From contig CAZIFW010000008.1 of assembly GCA_964538275.1 (NCBI GenBank), positions 1-64,000 on the forward strand: 64,000 nt of DNA, in the 5' to 3' direction. Positions within the stretch are counted from its first letter, which is position 1. The number at the start of each line of letters is the position of its first letter. Below the pieces are notes generated by a model, which worked only from the letters and a program-made list of their open reading frames with translations, did not search any database and was not told where the DNA came from. This DNA is from CANIGN01 sp964538275. GTDB lineage: Bacteria; Bdellovibrionota; UBA2428. Both the position numbers and the translations under genes were made by a program. Below are positions 26,664-32,894 of this stretch, one piece after another.

Positions 26664-27395
26664 TTAGTAGATTGTAGGAATTCCAAGCACTTGAATGGTG
26701 GCCCAGAGTGAAAGTGAAGTCCAAAAGGGAATCATAATGTTATCGTCCCACTGAGAGGGCCAGGCTTCGGCCGCAACACTCGTAAGTGCCGCTACACTTG
26801 AAAGTACTAATACTTCAATTGGAGAAGCCCAAAAGGTTCCTCCGTTTTCCATTCCGGGCACGCTGGCCCAACGGCCTGTCCACGCTACAATTCCCGCTAG
26901 AAAAGCAGCTATGAAACCTGCAAAACTACCTTCAATAGTTTTTTGTCTCAAAACCATTTCAGCTCCTGGAATGCTAACTTGTTGGGGAATGGCTGAACGC
27001 CAGTGAGTTTTTCCAAAACGTAATCCAAAAAATCCTGCAATTGGATCCATCCAAGCCAGAATAAGTAAACTATGAACAACTACGGGGACAGGGAAGGCAA
27101 CACATAACCAAAGCATTCCCATGATGTAAAAACTTTGAGCGCTTAAATTTTTTGTTTCTTCTTTGCGCATCACTCCGCCCCACAATTTGTGAACAAGTTT
27201 GTTGAGTTTGTGAATGCGTAAACGCAAAATATCTACACCTAAAGTAAGCACAGACAGAATGGACATAAGAATAATAGCTTCTTTGCGTTCAAATACATGC
27301 AGAAATAAAAAGGCTGCAATGGTTCCACTCATCATGTGGTAGAATTTGCGCCCCAAATGGTCGTCTTTTCGAGTGGGGAAGCGTTTTATTTTCAT
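26664..27395 (-). CDS. SEC59/DGK1/VTE5-type membrane CTP-dependent kinase-like protein
   Basis: A 243-residue polytopic protein with about six hydrophobic segments. It shows the pattern of the dolichol/phytol/diacylglycerol kinase family: HMMSGTIAAF near the start, DILRLRIHKLNKL, MRKEET, LAWMDPIAGFFGLRFGK, and KTIEGSFAGF. These enzymes phosphorylate a lipid alcohol at the membrane, usually with CTP. The substrate here is unknown. It lies six bases after the YciO/TsaC-like gene on the same strand, so they are likely one operon. Confidence 0.78.
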   Translation of the reverse strand: MKIKRFPTRKDDHLGRKFYHMMSGTIAAFLFLHVFERKEAIILMSILSVLTLGVDILRLRIHKLNKLVHKLWGGVMRKEETKNLSAQSFYIMGMLWLCVAFPVPVVVHSLLILAWMDPIAGFFGLRFGKTHWRSAIPQQVSIPGAEMVLRQKTIEGSFAGFIAAFLAGIVAWTGRWASVPGMENGGTFWASPIEVLVLSSVAALTSVAAEAWPSQWDDNIMIPFWTSLSLWATIQVLGIPTIY

Positions 27396-27400
27396 GCAAA

Positions 27401-28033
27401 TTAAGAGTTTTCGTCAGAACGTGTTGAGAGAATATCTCCAACAGAACCTTTACCTTCGCGAATGATAATGGGCTCAGCAACTGAGAAGTCGATAACAGTG
27501 GAAGGTTCGCTTGGAACATGGCCACCATCTAAAATGAGGTGAAGAGATTTGCCGTAAATTTTTTCAATTTCAGCAGGATCCGTTAAGGGTTCACCTTCGG
27601 GAGTTGCGCAAGAGGTTCCCACAATAGGGTGGTGAAGAGCAGCTACTAGAGCTTGCACAATAGGGTTGGCAGGAACACGAATTCCCACACTGCTACGAGC
27701 GCTCACTAAAAGCTTGGGAACTAAACGAGTTGCAGGCAAAACGAATGTGTAGGGTCCGGGTAAAAGTCTGCGCATATCGCGATAAACGCGATTGCTCACT
27801 ACTGCAAATTGACTCAATTCTTTAAGGTCAGCACAAATAAAACTCAGAGGTTTTTTACGATCTCGTCTCTTAATGAAGTAAATTTTATCGATCGATTTTT
27901 TGCTGTAGAGATCGCATCCAATGGCGTAACCAGTGTCAGTTGGAAACGCAATTACGCCCCCACGTTGCAAAACAGCTACCGCTTGATCAATAATCCGCGG
28001 CGATGGCACCGGAGACCCTGGCTTGAGAATCAT
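27401..28033 (-). CDS. YrdC/Sua5-domain protein (YciO/TsaC-like)
   Basis: The ATG at 28033 fits the family N-terminus better than one at 28069. The single YrdC-like domain shows GGVIAFPTDTGYAIGCD, RRDRKKPLSF, LPGPYTFVLPA, SSVGIRVPAN and PSTVIDFS. TsaC/Sua5 makes threonylcarbamoyl-AMP for the t6A modification of tRNA. The closest recognisable relative is E. coli YciO, and YciO may differ in activity from TsaC. No Sua5 C-terminal domain is present. Confidence 0.86.
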   Translation of the reverse strand: MILKPGSPVPSPRIIDQAVAVLQRGGVIAFPTDTGYAIGCDLYSKKSIDKIYFIKRRDRKKPLSFICADLKELSQFAVVSNRVYRDMRRLLPGPYTFVLPATRLVPKLLVSARSSVGIRVPANPIVQALVAALHHPIVGTSCATPEGEPLTDPAEIEKIYGKSLHLILDGGHVPSEPSTVIDFSVAEPIIIREGKGSVGDILSTRSDENS

Positions 28034-28163
28034 GTAACTTTTGTAACATGCCCCCCGTAATCTCACCATGTTTTGAAGAAGAAAGTGCCAAATGACTTTG
28101 GATTAGCTCTTTGCGCGTTGCGTGAGGACGCAGCGCAGACTATGTTTTCTCAAAATAATACAT

Positions 28164-29045
28164 ATGAGTCAGGAAGAGACGTTTAAATGCCGTGTGCCTC
28201 TTAAGGCAGAAGGCATGTCATTAATAGGATATCTTTCAAATAGATTTACCTATTATGTAGAAGCGGATTGGCAAAAACTTGTAGAAGCTGAAAAGGTAGC
28301 TATTAACGGACAACGTCCTGCTCCTGCTCACCAAATTCTTAAAGCGGGCGATGAAATTATATATTTTGCAGACCGTAAGCCCGAGCCCAAGGTACCCACA
28401 AAAATTCCCATTATCTATGAAGATGAAGACTTATTGGTTGTGAATAAACCTGCTCATTTACCCGTACATCCATCTGGTAAATACAGTCGCAACACTCTGA
28501 TAAACCTCTTAAAAAATCAGAAAAAAAATGAACGTTTAATATTGGCTCATAGGCTGGATCGCGAAACTTCTGGGCTCTGTGTTTTGACCAAAAGCACGCT
28601 CGCCAAAGACAAAATGTACTGGGCTTTTTTTGAAGGCAAAGTGGACAAAACCTATTGGGCTTTGGCGTGGGGTAAGCCTCAACCCTCAAGTGGCACCGTG
28701 GATGCTCCCATGGGGTCTGTCCCTCGTGGGCGCCCTGATATTTCCCGTATTCGAATCAAACAAATTATAGGCGGGGTTGAGTCCAAGCGCGCCCAGACCA
28801 AATACCGCACCCTTCAGACCAATTGGATTCGAGGGCTTTGGCTTCCTCCCCCTTGGAAGGGCCTTGAGTCACAAATGATAGGTTCTAAGAGCAAGGGCGA
28901 TTCGTGGCCCATCTCATTAGTAGAGTGTAAGCCTCTCACGGGTAGGACCAATCAAATACGTGTTCATATGGCCCACATTGGATGTGGTTTGGTGGGAGAT
29001 AAGCTTTATGACCCTTCTGAGGAGATTTTTTTTAGAACTCACTAG
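28164..29045 (+). CDS. RluA-family pseudouridine synthase, reading frame broken at a T8 run
   Basis: The ATG at 28164 starts a frame with an S4-like RNA-binding segment (about 15-75). The catalytic domain follows, with IIYEDEDLLVVNKPAHLPVHP and the catalytic Asp in AHRLDRETSG. The family motif LTGRTNQIRVHMAHIG and VGDKLYDP are intact. Right after SEEIFF the frame stops at 29045, removing the last strand-helix region. That region continues in the next frame (see 29034-29241). The break lies in eight consecutive T residues (29026-29033); loss of one T restores a normal family C-terminus. It may be a pseudogene, a sequencing error, or a slippage site. Confidence 0.85.
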   Translation: MSQEETFKCRVPLKAEGMSLIGYLSNRFTYYVEADWQKLVEAEKVAINGQRPAPAHQILKAGDEIIYFADRKPEPKVPTKIPIIYEDEDLLVVNKPAHLPVHPSGKYSRNTLINLLKNQKKNERLILAHRLDRETSGLCVLTKSTLAKDKMYWAFFEGKVDKTYWALAWGKPQPSSGTVDAPMGSVPRGRPDISRIRIKQIIGGVESKRAQTKYRTLQTNWIRGLWLPPPWKGLESQMIGSKSKGDSWPISLVECKPLTGRTNQIRVHMAHIGCGLVGDKLYDPSEEIFFRTH

Positions 29046-29241
29046 TGGCAAACCTCTTTTAGAGGACGAAGACGGTCTACCAGGCTTTCGATTACCTGTT
29101 CATATGCGCCCACGTTTGGTTTTAGATTCTCATGCTTTGCATGCCCGAGCCCTCAATTTTAGACACCCTCGCAGTGGCCAAAGCTTGCATTTAGAAGCGC
29201 CACCTCCTCTTGAGTGGCGAGGTTTGTACCTCTCAAAATAA
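29034..29241 (+). pseudogene. Out-of-frame C-terminus of the RluA-family synthase
   Basis: After the T8 run the +1 frame reads ELTSGKPLLEDEDG and then LHARALNFRHPRSGQSLHLEAP, which is the conserved C-terminal signature of RluA-type synthases (LHA-x2-L-x-F-x-HP). It ends at a TAA at 29241. No start codon or ribosome-binding site of its own is suitable. It is best read as the displaced tail of the preceding gene. It is 75 nt upstream of rpsF. Confidence 0.8.
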
Positions 29242-29283
29242 GAGAAACAAAAAGGTGCTTTTGGTTGATTCTTAGGGGGGGCT

Positions 29284-29302
29284 TTGCTAACTCTTATGGA
29301 TC
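29284..29302 (+). promoter_or_regulatory. 19-bp block shared with the dnaB upstream region (rpsF copy)
   Basis: TTGCTAACTCTTATGGATC lies 14 nt before the rpsF start and matches the block at 30372-30390 in 17 of 19 positions. Sharing between two unrelated upstream regions suggests a promoter core or regulator site. TGCTAAC could serve as an extended -10. Function is inferred only. Confidence 0.4.
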
Positions 29303-29316
29303 TTAAGGAAAAAAGA

Positions 29317-29838
29317 ATGGCTCAAACGACAAAAGTACGCACTTATGAAACCATCTGCTTAACAAAAGTAGATATGCCCGAAGACAAATTCAGCAGCCTT
29401 TTAGAGCGCGCTAAAAAAGCCGTTACTGAAGAAGGTAAAGGCGAATGGCTATACAACGATGATTGGGGCAAAGCTAAAATTTCTTACCTCATTGATAAAG
29501 AGCCTCGCGCACAGTGGACATACTTCCGATTCAAGTGTGAGCCTACAGGTGTAGACGAACTTGTTCGTGGTCTTGGTATTAACGAATATGTTCTTCGTCA
29601 AATGACAACACGTACAGATGAGAGTGGAGCGGATTACAATCCTCTTCGCGCTACATTTGCTAAAGATTTAAACGAGCGCGATAAGCCTAGAGAGTGGAAA
29701 GATCCACGTAGATCTCGCGGACCTCGCGGTGATCGTCCAGATCGCGGCGACCGCCCTGATCGTGGTGAAAGAACTGAAAGAGCTCCTGAAGGATCTTCTG
29801 CAGGAAGCGCATCAGGCTCTGAAGGAGAACAGTCATGA
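29317..29838 (+). CDS. rpsF: Ribosomal protein S6 with Arg/Gly/Asp-rich tail
   Basis: The ATG at 29317 has an AAGGA ribosome-binding site; the upstream in-frame starts are weaker. The first 95 residues are the S6 fold (RTYETICLTKVDMPEDKF, WGKAKISYLIDKEPRAQW and YVLRQMTTR). S6 binds the 30S platform with S18. The protein continues with a tail of about 50 residues carrying imperfect RGDRPD repeats and a Ser/Gly/Glu end, unusual in length and composition. Its stop overlaps the rplI start by four bases. Neither rpsR nor ssb lies between rpsF and rplI. Confidence 0.94.
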   Translation: MAQTTKVRTYETICLTKVDMPEDKFSSLLERAKKAVTEEGKGEWLYNDDWGKAKISYLIDKEPRAQWTYFRFKCEPTGVDELVRGLGINEYVLRQMTTRTDESGADYNPLRATFAKDLNERDKPREWKDPRRSRGPRGDRPDRGDRPDRGERTERAPEGSSAGSASGSEGEQS

Positions 29839-30296
29839 AAGTAATTCTCAAAGAAAGTTACATGAACCTTGGCGAAGCAGGAGACGTGGTTAACGTTAAA
29901 CCTGGTTATGCAAGAAACTTTCTTCTTCCCAGCAAACTTGCTGTAACGGCAACTGCTGCGAACATGAAAGTATTTCAAGATAAACAAAAAGAAATTGAAG
30001 CTAAAAAAGCTGTCGTTCGTGATGAATCTAAAAAGCTCATGGAAGCTTTAAATGGTTTGAGCGTAAAGATTGTTAAAAAAGTAGGCGACGACGGAAAACT
30101 CTTTGGATCTGTAAGTTCTAAAGAGATTGAAGAAGCGCTTGCGGCACAAAGCCACAAAGTAGATCGTCGTATGATCGTATTGGGTCAGCAAATTAAAATG
30201 ATTGGCGAATATCCTATCATGGTTAAGCTTGTAGGCGGTATGAAGGCTTCTGTGACTCTTAAGATTGAAGCGGAAGCGGTTAAAAAACACGACTAA
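29835..30296 (+). CDS. rplI: Ribosomal protein L9
   Basis: The 153-residue protein opens MKVILKESYMNLGEAGDVV and NVKPGYARNFLLPSKLA, the diagnostic N-terminal rRNA-binding signature. This is followed by the long connecting helix (KVFQDKQKEIEAKKA) and the C-terminal domain with GKLFGSVSSKEI. L9 binds helix 76 of 23S rRNA and protrudes from the 50S subunit. It is translationally coupled to rpsF and followed by a strong terminator. Confidence 0.97.
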   Translation: MKVILKESYMNLGEAGDVVNVKPGYARNFLLPSKLAVTATAANMKVFQDKQKEIEAKKAVVRDESKKLMEALNGLSVKIVKKVGDDGKLFGSVSSKEIEEALAAQSHKVDRRMIVLGQQIKMIGEYPIMVKLVGGMKASVTLKIEAEAVKKHD

Positions 30297-30322
30297 GCTT
30301 TTTTATTTATATGTCTTAAAAG

Positions 30323-30372
30323 AAACCCTTACATGACACTCAGTCATGTAAGGGTTTTTTCATTTTTTCCCT
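30323..30372 (+). terminator. Intrinsic terminator after rplI
   Basis: A perfect 15-bp stem (30323-30337 with 30343-30357) with loop ACTCA is followed by TTT, CA, then TTTTTT. It ends the rpsF-rplI transcript 26 nt after the rplI stop. It lies just upstream of the dnaB promoter region. Confidence 0.9.
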
Positions 30373-30390
30373 TGCTAACACTTATGCATC
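30372..30390 (+). promoter_or_regulatory. 19-bp block shared with the rpsF upstream region (dnaB copy)
   Basis: TTGCTAACACTTATGCATC lies 20 nt before the dnaB start, directly after the rplI terminator, where the dnaB promoter must be. It differs from the rpsF copy at two positions. The position makes a promoter role plausible. Confidence 0.4.
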
Positions 30391-30410
30391 AAAGAGTATG
30401 TTGAGAGTAC

Positions 30411-31871
30411 ATGGCATTAGAGATTGTGGGCGGTAGCCCTGGAAAGCAAGGTGGTGGAAAAGGTGGCGGCGGTGGACGCGGTCGCACTCCCATGGCTTTC
30501 AAAATCGGAGATAGGCCTCACGATCTCGATACAGAAAAAGCACTCTTAGCTTCTATTCTTTTGTCGAATGATTGCATTTTAGAAATTCAAGGCACCTTCC
30601 AGAAGGAAATGCTTTTCTTGCCTGCGCATCAGGTAATTTTTGAAGCCATGATTCAACTTTCCTTTAAGGGAATTCCTGCTGAGCTCACAACACTGGCTAA
30701 CCATCTTAAAGAACATGGAATGTTGGATCGTATTGGTGGGGTTGAATATCTTGCAGAAATTTCTCAAAGTCCTGCAACAGCTTTGCACGCGATGGAATAT
30801 GCGCGTTTTTTGCGCGATCTTGCATGGAGAAGAAAACTCATTGAAGCTGGCGAACTATGTCGCGGACTTGCACTTAAAGCGGGTGAAACAAATGACATCG
30901 CCGCAGAAATTGAAAAAACTATTTTCGAAGCTACACAGGAAAAGAAAAATTCCTCGATGGAGCGTATCGGAACTTTGCTCACTCAAACTCTAAAAGATTT
31001 GGAGTTTCGTTCTGATAACCAAGGCGCTTTAGATGTAGGTTCAAAAACAGGACTCAGAGATTTAGATGAATGTTTGCTTGGCATGCGTCCAGGTCAGTTA
31101 CTTGTACTTGCGGCTCGTCCAGGTATGGGTAAGACATCTCTTGCTTCGAACATGATGGTGCACTCTGCACTCAAGCAAAAAAAAGCCGTTCTCTTTATGT
31201 CGCTCGAGATGACAAAAGAGGAAGTGTGCGAACGTATGATTTCTTTTGTGTCGGGCGTAGATCTTCACAAAATTAAAACTGGAAAATTAAGCGGCGAAGA
31301 TTTTGAAGAAATTTTCTATGCAGCTGAACAATGTGAAGAAGCTCCTTTATATGTAGATGATCGCAGTGTGATCACGCCGTATGATGTGTTAGCAGAAGCG
31401 CGTAAAGTTAAATCCATGCTCACCATGGAAGGCAAGGGTATTGAGCTTGGTCTTGTGGTGGTCGACTATATTCAGATTATGAAGTCGGGTGGTTTTGCAG
31501 AAAACCGTTCACTTGAAGTGGGACAAATTACAGGTGGATTAAAGGCGATTGCTAAGGAATTAAAAGTTCCAGTGCTTGCGCTTAGTCAATTGAACCGTGA
31601 AGTAGCGCGTAGGGGAACTGAAATTAAACGTCCTCAACTTTCGGATTTGAAAGATTCAGGTTCTATCGAGGCTGATGCCGACGTTGTAATGTTTATCCAC
31701 CGAGAGCAGGGGCCTGATACTGATTCGCGCGCTCCCAGTGAAGCTGAAATTATTGTGGCCAAACATCGTGCCGGTCCTACTAAAACCGTCAAAGTTGTAT
31801 GGCTCGGCCATTTAACTAAATTTGCAGATGCTACGACTGCCAGTTATTTACCCCCACACGTTCCGGAATAA
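30411..31871 (+). CDS. dnaB: Replicative DNA helicase DnaB
   Basis: DnaB is the hexameric 5'-3' helicase at the replication fork. After a Gly/Lys-rich N-terminal extension (about 8-27), residues 35-145 form the N-terminal primase-interacting domain (HDLDTEKALLASIL). The RecA-like domain has Walker A ARPGMGKT (235-242), VLFMSLEMTKEEV, VVVDYIQIM, LSQLNREVARR and DLKDSGSIEADADVV. All helicase motifs are intact. A later Met at residue 28 could be an alternative start that would remove the Gly-rich part. Confidence 0.97.
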   Translation: MALEIVGGSPGKQGGGKGGGGGRGRTPMAFKIGDRPHDLDTEKALLASILLSNDCILEIQGTFQKEMLFLPAHQVIFEAMIQLSFKGIPAELTTLANHLKEHGMLDRIGGVEYLAEISQSPATALHAMEYARFLRDLAWRRKLIEAGELCRGLALKAGETNDIAAEIEKTIFEATQEKKNSSMERIGTLLTQTLKDLEFRSDNQGALDVGSKTGLRDLDECLLGMRPGQLLVLAARPGMGKTSLASNMMVHSALKQKKAVLFMSLEMTKEEVCERMISFVSGVDLHKIKTGKLSGEDFEEIFYAAEQCEEAPLYVDDRSVITPYDVLAEARKVKSMLTMEGKGIELGLVVVDYIQIMKSGGFAENRSLEVGQITGGLKAIAKELKVPVLALSQLNREVARRGTEIKRPQLSDLKDSGSIEADADVVMFIHREQGPDTDSRAPSEAEIIVAKHRAGPTKTVKVVWLGHLTKFADATTASYLPPHVPE

Positions 31872-31893
31872 ATATTTGCGTTCCTCAAACTAG

Positions 31894-32018
31894 CTCAAAG
31901 GAATATCGAAATTAGAATTTATGTCATGGGCTGCAAGAGGGGCAGGCCCCTCCTCTTGCGCTTACAGCGCAATTCACCTCTCTAATGACATAAATTCTAA
32001 TTTCGATATTCCTTTGAG
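31894..32018 (+). repeat. Structured palindromic element, copy A
   Basis: Perfect 34-bp inverted arms (31894-31927 and 31985-32018) flank a 57-nt core. The core folds into two hairpins: 31937-31952 (6-bp stem, loop CAGG) and 31956-31972 (6-bp stem TTGCGC/GCGCAA, loop TTACA). The core begins GGG, which can pair with CTCT at its end through G-U pairs. The arms end in TATGTCAT on the inside and CTCAAAGGA on the outside. The strand is assigned from the G-U pairs, which are allowed only if the plus strand is the RNA. It starts 22 nt after the dnaB stop, so it may sit in the dnaB 3' end. It matches no family I know. Confidence 0.8.
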
Positions 32019-32150
32019 ATAATATTTTAAACTTTTAATATTTCTTGCATTAGACGTTTATAAAGCTGTTTGTGGTAATTGTAGGTTTTGCTCAATTTTA
32101 AATTAAGGCAAAACTTCAAAATAATGCAGGCTTCCTCTGAAACTGCACAA

Positions 32151-32263
32151 AGGAGAATAATTCATAGAAATATGTCATTGGGGGAGTGAATTGCACTGCA
32201 AGTGCAAGAGAGGGTGCCCGCACCCTTTGTAGCCCATGACATATTTCTATGAATTATTCTCCT
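32151..32263 (-). repeat. Structured palindromic element, copy B (inverted relative to copy A)
   Basis: Perfect 28-bp inverted arms (32151-32178 and 32236-32263) flank a 57-nt core. The reverse complement of this core matches the core of copy A at 42 of 57 positions without gaps. The hairpins are 32211-32226 and 32191-32207. Four base pairs differ from copy A by compensatory changes on both sides. The arms share TATGTCAT and an AAAGGA-like outer end with copy A but differ in the middle, yet remain perfectly palindromic. This is strong evidence for a selected or mechanistically maintained fold. Confidence 0.8.
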
Positions 32264-32350
32264 AAAGGCTGATTTAAGTGAACGGCGTAAGAATAAACAT
32301 TCGCTTAAAACTTGGCTGATTTTTTAAAAGCCTGTGATAGATTTATAAGC

Positions 32351-32521
32351 ATGAAAAAAATTATGAGCTTAGTAGTGGTTGCCCTTTTCTCGGTTTCTTG
32401 TGCAAGTCATAAGTGCAGTTCATGTGCTGGTGGTAGCTGTGGCTGTGGTAAAGACAAAGGCACGGAGCAAAGCTGTGCTTGCGGAGCAAAAGATAAAAAA
32501 GACTGTAAGTGCGGAGCTTAA
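32351..32521 (+). CDS. Small Cys-rich predicted lipoprotein
   Basis: The ATG at 32351 gives a 56-residue product with a lipoprotein signal (KKIMSLVVVALFSVSC). The mature part of about 40 residues holds nine further Cys, arranged as CSSC, CGC, CAC and CKC clusters with Gly and Lys. Such density suggests metal binding or a disulfide-tied knot. An upstream in-frame start at 32312 would bury the signal and is rejected. No family recognised. Confidence 0.65.
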   Translation: MKKIMSLVVVALFSVSCASHKCSSCAGGSCGCGKDKGTEQSCACGAKDKKDCKCGA

Positions 32522-32540
32522 GAAGTACGTAACCGTATGA

Positions 32541-32564
32541 TGGCGCTCTCTAAGGGGGGCGCCA
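32541..32564 (+). other. 10-bp stem-loop after the Cys-rich lipoprotein gene
   Basis: TGGCGCTCTC (32541-32550) pairs with GGGGGCGCCA (32555-32564) around loop TAAG, including two G-U pairs on the plus strand. It lies 19 nt after the stop codon. There is no T-tract, so it is not a standard intrinsic terminator; a transcript-end stabiliser is possible. Confidence 0.4.
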
Positions 32565-32647
32565 CGAGTTAAGGACCTTAAAAGACGCGCCGCGTATTTT
32601 ACCCCTCCATTTACATGACTAGCCTCTTGATTAGGGGAGATTTAGGC

Positions 32648-32893
32648 ATGGGGGAGAAGTGTCAGCGTGTTTGGGAATTATTCATGGAGCTTACGGGGCT
32701 AGACCCCATAGATTTGCAAAGAGAGCTCAATCCAATCATTAAAAAACTCAAAGTAGATTTGAACAACGTTCAAATGGACGACATTCGCAGAATAGTCACC
32801 CACTATATGAAAAATACTTTAGAAAACGAGCGACTAAAAAGTGTCGCTTTTGAAGAAGAACAGACGCGCAGTCCATCTTATACTCATAATTAA
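32648..32893 (+). CDS. Small acidic/helical cytoplasmic protein of unknown function
   Basis: The ATG at 32648 follows a GGGGAG ribosome-binding site at about 9 nt, better than the ATG at 32615. The 81-residue product is helical (CQRVWELFMELTGLDPIDLQRELNPIIKKL and MDDIRRIVTHYM) with no signal peptide. I recognise no family. The stop is one base before the MltD-like start, so the two genes are likely one transcript. Confidence 0.6.
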   Translation: MGEKCQRVWELFMELTGLDPIDLQRELNPIIKKLKVDLNNVQMDDIRRIVTHYMKNTLENERLKSVAFEEEQTRSPSYTHN

Positions 32894-32894
32894 G

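Larger units (their letters stand above)
31872..32350. other. 479-bp non-coding region carrying two structured palindromic elements
   Basis: No supported gene lies between the dnaB stop and the Cys-rich lipoprotein start. The region contains the two inverted elements described separately, and an AT-rich 132-bp spacer between them (32019-32150). Within the spacer a weaker inverted repeat (GTTTTGC...GCAAAAC, about 32083-32115) is visible. Confidence 0.7.

Noticed and set aside
31894..32263. CRISPR array or integron attC sites
   Set aside because: The repeats are two inverted palindromes, not regularly spaced direct repeats, and the GTTRRRY/RYYYAAC core sites of attC are missing.
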